The notes under the pieces: model-generated | The model's input: the letters and a program-made list of their open reading frames with translations, nothing else | The model's database searches: none | What the model was told of the DNA's origin: nothing | Source: Sva-07 sp035527095 | GTDB lineage: Bacteria; Actinomycetota; Acidimicrobiia; Acidimicrobiales; Ilumatobacteraceae | Reading direction: 5' to 3' | Length of the DNA: 46,624 bases | Assembly: GCA_035527095.1 (NCBI GenBank) | Contig: DATLBC010000089.1 | Location: 1 to 46,624 of the forward strand | Part shown: positions 33,426 through 42,229 of the stretch, piece by piece | Layout: each line of letters starts with the position of its first letter | How positions within the stretch are numbered: position 1 is the stretch's first letter | Position numbers and translations under genes: made by a program

Positions 33426-34286
33426 TCAGCGGGCGTGCGGGACGACGATCGTCGGGACCGTTGGGTGGTGAGCGAGTGCGCTCGCCACCGACCCCAAAAG
33501 GAGCCGCTCGAGCACACCATGACCGCGCGCACCGATCACGAGGAGATCGGCACCGTCGCTGGCGGCCCCCAACACCGATCGCGGATCGCCAGGCACGACC
33601 GCCAGTTCGACCGGGGCATGCTCAGGGAGGTCGTGCAGCACCGCCGCCACCCCGTCCTCGAGTGCGGCGCGGGCGGCCTCTCCTGCGTTGCCTGGCGACG
33701 GTGCCAGTGGTTCCCCCGCCACCGTGCCGTCCGTGAACGCCCGCACCACCTTCACCCGCGCGGACCGTCGGAGATGCTCGAGGGTCCACCGCAGCGCGTG
33801 GCGCGCATGCGAGGAGCCGTCGAAACCGACCACGACGTCGAGATGATCATGCAACGGCGGCGAATCGTGGGGAATCAACGCGACAGGCACGGTGGCGTGG
33901 CGGGTGCAGTAGGTGCCTACCGACCCCACGGACATGTCGAGGCGTCCGCCCCATCCTCGTGTCCCGACCACGAGCAGTTGCGACGTCTCCGCTGCGGTGA
34001 CCAGGCCGGGTCCCGCCCGGTGCTCGACCACCGCGGCATGTTCCTCGAGGAACGGCGCGTGCGACTGCAGAAAAGCCTGCAAGCGACGCTCCGCGTCGCT
34101 CCGATACGGCTCGGCGGTCTCGACCGATGGGTCGGACCCGTACACATACGGGCCCGTGACAAACGTCATCACCGGCTCGATGTCTCCGAGTTGGTCGGCA
34201 TGGTCGAGCGCCCACCGCAACGCTGCTGCGGAGCCATCGGAACCGTCGACTCCAACGACCACGGAACGCCTCGATGCCTCAGCCAT
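33426..34286 (-). CDS. Tandem universal stress protein (UspA family)
   Basis: This 286-residue protein has two Usp domains. Domain 1 (about 8-138) has VVVGVDGSDGSAAALRWALD and the ATP loop GTRGWGGRLDMSVGSVG-x-YCTRHATVPVALIP. Domain 2 (about 148-285) has DVVVGFDGSSHARHALRWTL and GARGHGVLERLLLGSVASAL followed by HHPTVPTIVVP. Both halves keep the G-x2-G-x9-GS ATP-binding signature. GGAGG lies just before the ATG. It precedes nothing on its own strand and faces the methyltransferase. Confidence 0.92.
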   Translation of the reverse strand: MAEASRRSVVVGVDGSDGSAAALRWALDHADQLGDIEPVMTFVTGPYVYGSDPSVETAEPYRSDAERRLQAFLQSHAPFLEEHAAVVEHRAGPGLVTAAETSQLLVVGTRGWGGRLDMSVGSVGTYCTRHATVPVALIPHDSPPLHDHLDVVVGFDGSSHARHALRWTLEHLRRSARVKVVRAFTDGTVAGEPLAPSPGNAGEAARAALEDGVAAVLHDLPEHAPVELAVVPGDPRSVLGAASDGADLLVIGARGHGVLERLLLGSVASALAHHPTVPTIVVPHAR

Positions 34287-34393
34287 ACCTCCACCCTGAC
34301 CGACCGCTACGTCGACGGTCAGGGAATTACGTCCCCATCTCCACGGCGTGCGTCCGATCTGTCAGCGGCGACACGGCGTTCGGCGAGGAGGGT

Positions 34394-35353
34394 TCAGTCC
34401 AAGCTGGCACTCGAGCGGTGGTAGCGGAGCACGACATCGGGGTCCGGCTGCAGTTTCGTGCACGCCTCGCCCTTGGCGGCGTAGCCGAGCTGGTTGAGCA
34501 CGTAGCGCATGCTCTCGAGGCGGGCCTTCTTCTTGTCGTTGGCCCGCACGATGATCCACGGGCTGTACGACGTGTGGGTCTTGGAGAACATCTCCTCCTT
34601 GTAGGTCGTGTACAGATCCCACCGCTCCTGAGCGTCCGCGTCCACCGGGCTCAGCTTCCACTGCTTGAGGGGATCGTGCCGGCGCGACTCGAACCGGTCG
34701 GCCTGGACGTCCTTGGAGATCGAGAACCAGAACTTGATCAGCTCGATGCCGTCCTCGTAGAGCATGTGCTCGAACTCGGGAGCTTGGGTCATGAAGACCT
34801 CGTACTGCCGCTTGGTGCAGAAGCCCATCACCGGCTCAACCACCGCCCGGTTGTACCAGCTGCGGTCGAAGAACACGATCTCACCTGGGTTCGGGAGATG
34901 GGTCTGGTATCGCTGGAAGTACCACTGGCCCTTCTCCACATCGGTCGGTGCGGCCAGCGCGGCGATCTTTGCGGTACGAGGATTGAGGTGTTCCATGAAC
35001 CGCCGAATGGTCCCGCCTTTGCCCGAGGCGTCACGCCCCTCGAACAGTATGGCCACTCGGCGGCCGGTCGCCTGGACGTCACGCAACAGCTGGACGAGTT
35101 CGACCTGGAGTCGCTCCAACTCCTGCTCGTATCGGAGCTTCACCAGCGCCTTCTTCACATCGACGTTCTTCGTGGCCAACAACTGCTCGAGGCCCTTCCG
35201 GCTCGACACGGCAGCGAGTTCCTCTTCCGTGAGCGCAACGACGGACTTGAGCGTGCGACCGACGATCTTCTCCTCGGCGGTCAACCGAGTCGCCTCGCTC
35301 TGGGTGTGTGCGGAGGTGGCGGCGACGGTTGACATCGATGCATCGGAACACAT
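34394..35353 (-). CDS. ppk2: Polyphosphate kinase 2
   Basis: This 319-residue enzyme uses polyphosphate to phosphorylate nucleotides. The PPK2 Walker A is FEGRDASGKGG (105-115), the lid region includes LNPRTAKIAALAAPTDVEKG, and Walker B is IVFFDRSWYNRA (159-170). Other family blocks are EPVMGFCTKRQYEVFM, IKFWFSISKDVQADRF, WKLSPVDADAQERWDLYTTY and SPWIIVRANDKKKAR. One-domain length and an N-terminal helical extension fit class I (NDP-forming) enzymes. Start 35353 is tentative; ATG 35335 is also possible. Confidence 0.92.
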   Translation of the reverse strand: MCSDASMSTVAATSAHTQSEATRLTAEEKIVGRTLKSVVALTEEELAAVSSRKGLEQLLATKNVDVKKALVKLRYEQELERLQVELVQLLRDVQATGRRVAILFEGRDASGKGGTIRRFMEHLNPRTAKIAALAAPTDVEKGQWYFQRYQTHLPNPGEIVFFDRSWYNRAVVEPVMGFCTKRQYEVFMTQAPEFEHMLYEDGIELIKFWFSISKDVQADRFESRRHDPLKQWKLSPVDADAQERWDLYTTYKEEMFSKTHTSYSPWIIVRANDKKKARLESMRYVLNQLGYAAKGEACTKLQPDPDVVLRYHRSSASLD

Positions 35354-35505
35354 CGAAGCCCTGCAAGCAAGGGTCTTCGGTCATGTTGGACGCGAACGTC
35401 GCATCCGGCGACGAGACACGCCGATGTGACAAGGCGCTGGGCTACTGTCCGGCTCGTGGTCGGTCGGTCACTCGTTCCTGGAGAGCTGTGGAGTCCACTG
35501 AGCCG

Positions 35506-36120
35506 ATGACAGCGACGAACCGGTCGGGATCGAACATCGACGCGGACCACGATGCAATGGCAGCGATGGCAGCGATGGCCGACCGCATCCGGCGAGGGCT
35601 TCGCCTGTTCAGCAGCTCGGGTGATCAACCCAGGGCGCGACGCGCCACCGACGTCGTGCTGCTCACGATCTCGTTCGTCGGCATCGTGCTCGTGGGACTC
35701 ATCGCGGTTCCGGAACCAGGGTTCTCGCGGGCGATCACCAGCTTCCTGTCTGCACTCCCCACGGCGATGGACGGGATGTGGCAGATCCTCGGCGATCTGC
35801 CGGCGCTGTGGGGCCTCGTGGTCCTCGTCGAAGCGTTTGCCCGCAGCGGGGCGAAGGTCGGGCGCGAAATGGTCCCCGCGATCATCGTCGGGGTCGTCCT
35901 CCGGCTGGTACTCGGACGAGTGGTCACCGGCGCCTGGCCACCGCCAGCGGGTGCGGCGCTTCGACTAGTGCCGCGACCGGAACTGGCCACAGGACGCCGA
36001 GGCGACAAGCCCACCCGCCCTCGCCGGGAGTGCACCCGGTGCCGGCGCGGCGCAACACCAGAGCACTCACCACCAGACGACGCACGGGCGCGCCGGTCCT
36101 GTTGGGCTACCGTTTCGTGA
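35506..36120 (+). pseudogene. Truncated N-terminal part of a large membrane protein (lysylphosphatidylglycerol-synthase/flippase-like)
   Basis: The first 130 codons resemble the start of large actinobacterial flippase-like membrane proteins: RRGLRLFSSSGDQPRARRAT, then DVVLLTISFVGIVLVGLIAV, and LGDLPALWGLVVLVEAFARS with VPAIIVGVVLRLVLG. After GRVVTGAWPPP the hydrophobic pattern stops and the last 60 codons are Arg/Pro-rich frame noise. The rest of the expected 700-800 residue protein is missing, so this looks like a remnant. Its stop TGA overlaps the ATG of the formate dehydrogenase gene. The family assignment is tentative. Confidence 0.45.
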
Positions 36121-38048
36121 TGACCGGGCGCACCCATCGTCGGCATCGGCACCGCCCGCTCGACCGCCTGACTGAACCGCTCGTACGTGACGGAGGCACC
36201 CTTCGCCCGGCGACGTGGGACGAGGCGCTGGAGCGTGCAGCAGCGGGATTCGCTTCCGACGGGTCAGCTGGCGGCTCGTCGGTCGGCGTCTTCTCGTGTT
36301 CGAAGTCGACCAACGAGATGAACTTCGTCACGCAGAAGCTCGCGCGAGTGGCCTTCGGAACCAACAACATCGACAGCTGCAATCGAACTTGACACGCTCC
36401 CTCCGTGGTCGGTCTGGCCACCGTGTTCGGAGCCGGTGGCGGAACCTCCTCGTACGCCGAAGCGGAGGCCGCCGACGTCATCGTCATGTGGGGCTCGAAC
36501 GCTCGCAACGCACACCCGATCTTCTTCCACCACGTGCTGCAGGCAGTGCGCTCCGGCGCCAGGTTGTACGTGGTCGACCCACGCCGTTCCGAGACCGCCC
36601 AGTTCGCCGATCGATGGCTCGGTCTCGAGGTCGGCACCGACATCGCGCTCGCCAACAGCATCGCCCGCGAGATCATCTCGTCCCGCTTGACTCATCGCGG
36701 TTTCATCGGGCGGGCGACGACCGGGTTCGACGCGTTCGCCGCATCGGTCGAGGAGTGGACGTTGGAACGCGGCAGCGAGGTCACCGGCGTGCCGGCCGAT
36801 GCGATCCGCGAACTGGCACACGCCTATGCCGGCGCGTCAGCTGCCCAACTGTGCTGGACACTCGGGATCACCGAGCATCACAATGGTGTCGACAACGTGC
36901 TGTCGCTCTGCAACTTGGCGCTGCTCACCGGTCAGGTCGGTCGGTCCGGCGCCGGTCTGTCACCACTGCGAGGGCAGAACAACGTGCAGGGCGGCGGCGA
37001 CATGGGCGCGCTTCCCGACAAGCTCCCCGGTTTCCAGGATGTCGGTGACGATTCCGCCCGAGCAAAGTTCGACCTCGAATGGAACGCAACGGTTCCTTCG
37101 CGCCGGGGATGGCACCTGACCGAGATGTTCGACGCGATGGAACGACACGAACTGCGCTCGTTGCTCGTCGTCGGCGAGAATCCGGCGCAGTCCGAGGCTG
37201 ACGTCAGCCGGGCGGTCGAACTGCTTGGCGGGCTCGACCACCTCGTGGTGCTCGACATCCACCTGACCAAGACGGCAGAGCTCGCCGACGTCGTTCTGCC
37301 GGGATCGGCGTCGTGGTGTGAGTCGGACGGCACGGTGACCAACTCCGAGCGCCGGGTGCAACGCGTCCGTAAAGCACTCGATCCGCCGGGCTCAGCGCGC
37401 GACGACGTCGACATCGTCGTCGACCTCGCTCGACGCCTCGGCCACGACTGGCGCTACGACACCCACGAAGATGTGTGGAACGAAGTGCGCCGGCTGTCGC
37501 CGATGCATGCCGGCATGTCGTGGCCTCGCATCGAGGAACTCGGCGGGATCCAGTGGCCGTGCCCCCACGAGGATTCGCTCGAACCTTCGTTCCTCCATGG
37601 ACGGCTGTGGGCCGACGACCCTTCCGAACGCGGTCGACCCGCGCCGTTCAGTGTGGTCGCACACGACCCGCCCGCAGAAGCGCTCTGCGCCGACTTCCCA
37701 CTCCGACTCACCACGGGTCGGCGCCTGGATTCGTACAACACGGGAGTCCAGTCGGGCGGCTACCGCAGCCCCAACCGAGTGGGTGAGACGATCGACATCT
37801 CGCCCGTCGACGCGGGCGAGATCGGCGTCGCGGCAGGCGACGTCGTCAGGGTCGCGTCGCGGCGGGGTGCCGTCGAAGCGCCCGTGCGCATCGACCCAGG
37901 GCTGCGTGCCGGGTTGGTGTTCATGTCGTTCCACTTCCCCGATGACGTCGATGTGAACCAGCTGACCATCGATGCAACCGACCCACGGTCGGGCACCGCC
38001 GAGTTCAAGGCGTCAGCGGTGCGAATCGAGAAGCTCGGAGTGCAATGA
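36120..38048 (+). CDS. fdhA: Formate dehydrogenase catalytic subunit, selenocysteine-containing, split form lacking the N-terminal Fe-S lobe
   Basis: Read through an in-frame TGA (36390-36392), this gives 642 residues of molybdopterin oxidoreductase. The Sec site (residue 91) has the context GTNNIDSCNRT-U-HAPSVVGL, matching the FDH pattern R-V-U-H-G-P-S-V, including the catalytic His after Sec. Further blocks are VIVMWGSNARNAHP, LYVVDPRRSETAQFADRW, the active-site Arg in SPLRGQNNVQGGGDMGALPD, LVVLDIHLTKTAELADVVLP and the C-terminal dinucleotide domain TTGRRLDSYNTGVQSGGY. The protein starts with RPLDRLTEPLVRDGG, which in ordinary FDHs directly follows the [4Fe-4S] CxxCxxxC domain. That domain is encoded separately at 39765. 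TACCGT six bases before the ATG suggests a leaderless start. No fdhD or sel genes are in the window. Confidence 0.88.
36393..36421 (+). promoter_or_regulatory. Putative bacterial SECIS element
   Basis: Directly after the TGA, GTGGTC (36405-36410) can pair with GGCCAC (36416-36421), presenting the loop GGTCT. The codons GGT CTG fall seventh and eighth after TGA, the same as in E. coli fdhF, where this loop binds SelB. One pair is a G-U wobble. Confidence 0.7.
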
Positions 38049-38070
38049 CCGACGAGGACGACCAAGCGAC

Positions 38071-39768
38071 ATGGATCTGAAGACTCGTGGTGTCGCCCCC
38101 CTCGGGGTCGAACGCGCAGCGATCGAGTCGGTGCTCGGCGCATCGGACGGCGACGCAACGCATGATGGTGTCGGCGGTAGTGCGCTGCGGGCGAACCGGC
38201 ACCTCTTGCTGCCGACGCTGCATGCGGTCAACGACCGGGTCGGCTGGATCAGCCCGGCGGCGATCGACCACATCGCCGAACGCCTCGACGTGTCGCCGGC
38301 GGAGATCTACGGCGTCGTCACGTTCTACAGCCTGTTCTCCACGCAGGAGCGCCGCGGGCGGCAGGTGCACGCCTGCGTCGACCTGGTGTGCCGGGCTCGA
38401 GGCGTCTCCGAGGACCGCCTGCCCGACGGCGTGCACCCATCGCCCTGCCTCGGGATGTGCGACCACGCACCCGCCGCGTTGGTGACCGAAGCCGGCGAAC
38501 CGGCTCGTCGCGTCGCGCTCGGCGACGTGTCCAGCGACGTCTCCAGCGACCCCATCGTCAGCTCACCGACTCGACATCCGATTCCCCAAGCCGGCGACCC
38601 CGATCTGGTGCTGCTCGCTCGCGCCGGACGCATCGACCCGCTCGACTTCGACGCCTGGGTCGCCGACGGCGGTCTCCGCGCGCTGGAACGAGCGCGCCAG
38701 ATCGGCCCCGACGCAGTGATCGATCTCGTCGACGCGTCCGGTCTGCTCGGCCGGGGCGGCGCGGCCTTTCCGACGGCGAGAAAGTGGACGGCGGTCAAGC
38801 ACCAAGATGCTGCGCCACGCCACCTCGTGTGCAACGCCGACGAATCCGAACCCGGCACATTCAAAGATCGGGTGCTGATCGAGATCGACCCGTTCGCCCT
38901 GCTCGAATCCATGACGATCGCAGCGCTCGCTGCGGACTGCGCCCACGGCTGGATCTACCTGCGCGGCGAGTACCCGGACGCCGAGGCCACGCTGACATCG
39001 GCGATCGACACCTTCCGCCGCGAAGGGATTCTCGGCGACGGATTCGACGTCACCCTGCGGCGCGGCGCCGGCGCGTACATCTGCGGGGAGGAGACCGCGA
39101 TCTTCAACTCGATCGAAGGGTTCCGCGGCGAGCCGCGCAACAAGCCGCCGTACCCGTTCGAGGAGGGCCTGTTCGCGCTCCCGACCGTGGTCAACAACGT
39201 CGAGACGCTGATGAACGTGCCGTCGATCGTCCTCGGCCGAGCGACGGCGAACCGGCGACTCTTCTGCCTGTCCGGTGCCGTCGCCCGGCCAGGCGTGTAC
39301 GAAGTCGAGTTGGGATCGACGCTCGGCGCAGTGATCGACGGCGCTGGCGGGCTCCGAGAGGGTTCGGAGCTTCAGGCCGTCCTGCTCGGAGGCGCAGCTG
39401 GTCGTTTCGTCTCGCCCGAGTCGCTGGACCTGGTGCTCGATCACGAGTCGGTGAGCGCCGCAGGTCTCTCCCTCGGCTCCGGTGTGGTGATGGTGCTCGA
39501 CCAACGCGTCGACCTCGTCGACCAGATCCGTCGCATCGCCGCGTTCTTCCGGGACGAGTCGTGCGGCCAGTGCGTGCCCTGCAGGGTCGGCACCGTCCGC
39601 CAGCACGAAGTCCTCGAACGCCTCGCATCCGGCGTGCGCGACGGCCAGATCGAACTGCTCGCCGACATCGGACGGGGCATGACCGACGCCTCGATCTGCG
39701 GGCTCGGCCAGACCGCTCACCATGCAATCGAGTCGGCCGTGGTCACACTCGGAGCATTCGAGCGATGA
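38071..39768 (+). CDS. fdhB: NAD-linked formate dehydrogenase, NuoE-NuoF fusion subunit
   Basis: This 565-residue diaphorase unit accepts electrons from the formate site and reduces NAD+. Residues 1-165 form a NuoE-like thioredoxin-fold [2Fe-2S] domain (ISPAAIDHIAERLDVSPAEI, YGVVTFYSLFS, Cys ligands in HACVDLVC and PCLGMC). From about 190 comes the NuoF part: GLLGRGGAAFPTARKW (NADH/FMN), CNADESEPGTFKDRVL, GAGAYICGEETAIFNSIEG, and the C-terminal [4Fe-4S] motif ESCGQCVPCRVGT with a distant Cys in ASICGLGQ. The gene starts 22 bases after fdhA, and its stop overlaps the start of the Fe-S subunit (ATGA). Confidence 0.92.
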   Translation: MDLKTRGVAPLGVERAAIESVLGASDGDATHDGVGGSALRANRHLLLPTLHAVNDRVGWISPAAIDHIAERLDVSPAEIYGVVTFYSLFSTQERRGRQVHACVDLVCRARGVSEDRLPDGVHPSPCLGMCDHAPAALVTEAGEPARRVALGDVSSDVSSDPIVSSPTRHPIPQAGDPDLVLLARAGRIDPLDFDAWVADGGLRALERARQIGPDAVIDLVDASGLLGRGGAAFPTARKWTAVKHQDAAPRHLVCNADESEPGTFKDRVLIEIDPFALLESMTIAALAADCAHGWIYLRGEYPDAEATLTSAIDTFRREGILGDGFDVTLRRGAGAYICGEETAIFNSIEGFRGEPRNKPPYPFEEGLFALPTVVNNVETLMNVPSIVLGRATANRRLFCLSGAVARPGVYEVELGSTLGAVIDGAGGLREGSELQAVLLGGAAGRFVSPESLDLVLDHESVSAAGLSLGSGVVMVLDQRVDLVDQIRRIAAFFRDESCGQCVPCRVGTVRQHEVLERLASGVRDGQIELLADIGRGMTDASICGLGQTAHHAIESAVVTLGAFER

Positions 39769-40652
39769 ACAAGGGACGAGTGCCCACCCACGACGCCGAC
39801 GAGAAGCCGCAGCTCACGGCGACGATCGACGGGACCACGGTGACGGTCGACGAGGGGACGACCATCCTCCAGGCATGTGGTGGTCGAGGCGGCGAGATCC
39901 CGACCCTCTGTTTCGGCGACACGATCACACCGAAGAATGCCTGCCGGCTGTGTGTGGTCGACGTGGAGGGCTCGCGTGCCCTGGTGCCGGCATGCTCACG
40001 CACGGTCGAGGCCGACATGGTCGTGCACACACGCTCCGAACGCGTCGACCATGCCCGCCGGATGGTGCTGGAGTTCCTCGGCTCGTCGGTCGACCTGTCG
40101 CTGACCGCCAGAGTCACCGAATGGAACGCCGAGTACGGCGCCGACCCACACCGCTACGGCCCCGACGCGGCAACCGTCGCCCAACCCGTCAAGGTCGACA
40201 ACGATCTGTACGTGCGCGACTACGCCAAGTGCATCCTCTGCTACCAGTGCGTCGATGCCTGCGGCGAGCAGTGGCAGCAGAGCTTCGTGATCGACATCGC
40301 TGGCCGGGGATTCGACGCGCACGTGTCGACCGAGCACGACGTCGCACTCCCCGACTCGGCGTGCGTCTACTGCGGCAACTGCATCCAAGTGTGCCCCACC
40401 GGCGCCCTGATGCCGACAACGGAGTTCGACATGCGCGCAGCCGGCACGTGGGACGAGGACGACCAGGTCGTCACCGAGACCGTCTGCGGATTCTGCGGGG
40501 TGGGCTGCGTCCTGGAACTCCATGTGCAGGACAACACGATCGTGAAGGTCACCTCACCGCCCGACAACCCGATCACCCACGGCAACCTGTGCATCAAGGG
40601 TCGATTCGGCTTCCAACATGCCCAGAACCGACCACGGTCCAGCGACACCTGA
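39765..40652 (+). CDS. Formate dehydrogenase Fe-S subunit: ferredoxin domains plus the displaced N-terminal lobe of the alpha subunit
   Basis: This 295-residue protein carries, in order, a [2Fe-2S] ferredoxin domain (about 15-90; Cys in LQACGG, PTLCFGD, NACRLCVVDV and PACSR), a His/Cys-type segment (about 90-130), two [4Fe-4S] clusters (YAKCILCYQCVDACGEQWQ and SACVYCGNCIQVCPTGAL), and the Molybdop_Fe4S4 motif CGFCGVGC with LCIKGRFGFQH near the C terminus. In normal FdhF/FdsA enzymes this whole region is the N-terminus of the catalytic polypeptide. Here it ends right after GRFGF, where the fdhA product begins. The Lys in CIKGR normally links the cluster to the pterin. It is the last gene of the operon. 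Confidence 0.9.
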   Translation: MNKGRVPTHDADEKPQLTATIDGTTVTVDEGTTILQACGGRGGEIPTLCFGDTITPKNACRLCVVDVEGSRALVPACSRTVEADMVVHTRSERVDHARRMVLEFLGSSVDLSLTARVTEWNAEYGADPHRYGPDAATVAQPVKVDNDLYVRDYAKCILCYQCVDACGEQWQQSFVIDIAGRGFDAHVSTEHDVALPDSACVYCGNCIQVCPTGALMPTTEFDMRAAGTWDEDDQVVTETVCGFCGVGCVLELHVQDNTIVKVTSPPDNPITHGNLCIKGRFGFQHAQNRPRSSDT

Positions 40653-40753
40653 CATCCGCTGGTGGCTACACACCCACCATTGCGACAGGCCCCACGCCCT
40701 CCGTTGACCGGGCGCGGAGACGGCGCAAGAATGTCGGTCCGGGAGGTGGGCGC

Positions 40754-42064
40754 ATGACGACGAACGATGACAAGCCAGTGGCCGAGCCGATGCGGCCGAT
40801 GTTGTCGGCACTGCTGGGTGAGCCGCTGCCCGTCGGTTTCGAGTTCTGGGACGGCAGCACGATCCCTCCCGCTGGCGGAGCCACCGACTGCCCGACGCTG
40901 CGCGTGACCTCACCAGATGCATTGCGACGAATCGCGTGGGCGCCGGGCGAGCTCGGATTCGCACGAGCGTATGTCTGCGGCGAACTCGACACCACCGGTG
41001 ATCTCGCGGAGACACTGCGAGCGTTGCAGGCATCGATGCCCAACGACATCAAGGTGGCCTCCACGGCGCTCCCGGCCGTGCTGTCCGCCGCCCATGCAAT
41101 GGGCGTACTCGGGGTCCCGCCGCCCGCGCCACCAGAGGAAGTCGTGCCACGCGGCATCCGACACTCGATCCGGCGAGATCGAGTGTCCGTCGGTCATCAC
41201 TACGACGTTGGCAACGACTTCTATCGGCTCGTCCTCGGGGAGGCGATGACGTACTCGTGCGCCAGATTCGTCACACCTGAGACCGGGCTCGCCGAGGCTC
41301 AAGCGGCCAAGCACGAGCTGATCTGCCGCAAACTGGGTCTCGCCGACGAGGTCTTCCGAACGGCATCGCCGGGACACCGGCCTCGGCTGCTCGATGTGGG
41401 GTGCGGCTGGGGGTCGATGGCGCTGCATGCCGCCCGCCACCACGACGTCGACGTGGTCGGCATCACGATCAGCGAGGAACAGGCGACACTGGCTCGCGAG
41501 CGCGTGACCGCTGCCGGGCTTGACGACCGAATCGAGATCCGACTGCAGGACTATCGAGATGTCGAGGACGGACCCTTCGATGCCATCTCGTCGATCGGGA
41601 TGGCCGAACACGTCGGCGCGAAGAACTCGAACCGATACTTCTCGTTGCTGTACGGCCTGCTCCGCAACGGCGGCCGATTGATGAACCACGCGATCGCGTC
41701 GGTGGGCGGTTCGCGGATGTCGTCGCGATCGTTCGTCGGGCGCTATGTGTTTCCGGACGGTGAACTCGTCGACCTCGCCGACACGATCTCGGTGATGGAG
41801 CAGGTCGGCTTCGAAGTGCGAGACGTCGAGAACCTCCGCGAGCACTACGCCGCTACATTGCGCGAATGGGTCGCCAACCTCGATGAGCACTGGGACGCTG
41901 CGGTGGGGTTGGTCGGCGAGCGACGAGCCCGTGTGTGGCGGCTCTACATGTCGGGGTCGATCAACGGCTTCGTCGACAACGGGCTGCAGCTCTACCAGAC
42001 GCTGGGCGTGAAGTCGGTTCGACGGCCCACCGACCTTCCGCCCACGCGTCGAGACTGGGAGTGA
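40754..42064 (+). CDS. Cyclopropane-fatty-acyl-phospholipid synthase family methyltransferase
   Basis: This 436-residue enzyme should methylate or cyclopropanate unsaturated acyl chains of phospholipids using SAM. It has the CFA N-terminal domain (LGFARAYVCGELDTTGDLAE) and the signature VSVGHHYDVGNDFYRLVLGE with MTYSCARF. The SAM site is RLLDVGCGWGSMALHAARHH; VVGITISEEQATLARER, SIGMAEHVGAKNSNRYF and WVANLDEHWDAAV follow. GGAGGTG lies upstream of the ATG. TTGACC (40704) and GAATGT (40729) could be a promoter with a long 19-base spacer. It is separate from the fdh operon (101-base gap). Confidence 0.9.
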   Translation: MTTNDDKPVAEPMRPMLSALLGEPLPVGFEFWDGSTIPPAGGATDCPTLRVTSPDALRRIAWAPGELGFARAYVCGELDTTGDLAETLRALQASMPNDIKVASTALPAVLSAAHAMGVLGVPPPAPPEEVVPRGIRHSIRRDRVSVGHHYDVGNDFYRLVLGEAMTYSCARFVTPETGLAEAQAAKHELICRKLGLADEVFRTASPGHRPRLLDVGCGWGSMALHAARHHDVDVVGITISEEQATLARERVTAAGLDDRIEIRLQDYRDVEDGPFDAISSIGMAEHVGAKNSNRYFSLLYGLLRNGGRLMNHAIASVGGSRMSSRSFVGRYVFPDGELVDLADTISVMEQVGFEVRDVENLREHYAATLREWVANLDEHWDAAVGLVGERRARVWRLYMSGSINGFVDNGLQLYQTLGVKSVRRPTDLPPTRRDWE

Positions 42065-42173
42065 GACCGCCAACCAGCCGTCGTGCCAGGGTGACAAGTC
42101 CTCCGACGTCCTCGTCGTGCTCGACGGTGCCCACGGCTGGTACAGCCGGGCCCGTTCGACGTGTCTGAGTCGC

Positions 42174-42192
42174 CGGTCGCCATCGGCGACCG
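42174..42192. terminator. Short stem-loop between convergent genes
   Basis: CGGTCGCC and GGCGACCG form an 8-bp perfect stem with an ATC loop. It lies in the 165-base gap between the convergent cyclopropane synthase and acetyltransferase genes. No T-tract follows. Confidence 0.4.
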
Positions 42193-42229
42193 CGAAAGTT
42201 CACACGACGGTCAGCCGAGCGGACTGGCC

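Noticed and set aside
36390..36405. TGA as a genuine stop with a new start at GTG 36405
   Set aside because: This would cut the enzyme within its active site. The four codons after TGA (HAPS) continue the conserved family sequence, and a SECIS-like loop follows.
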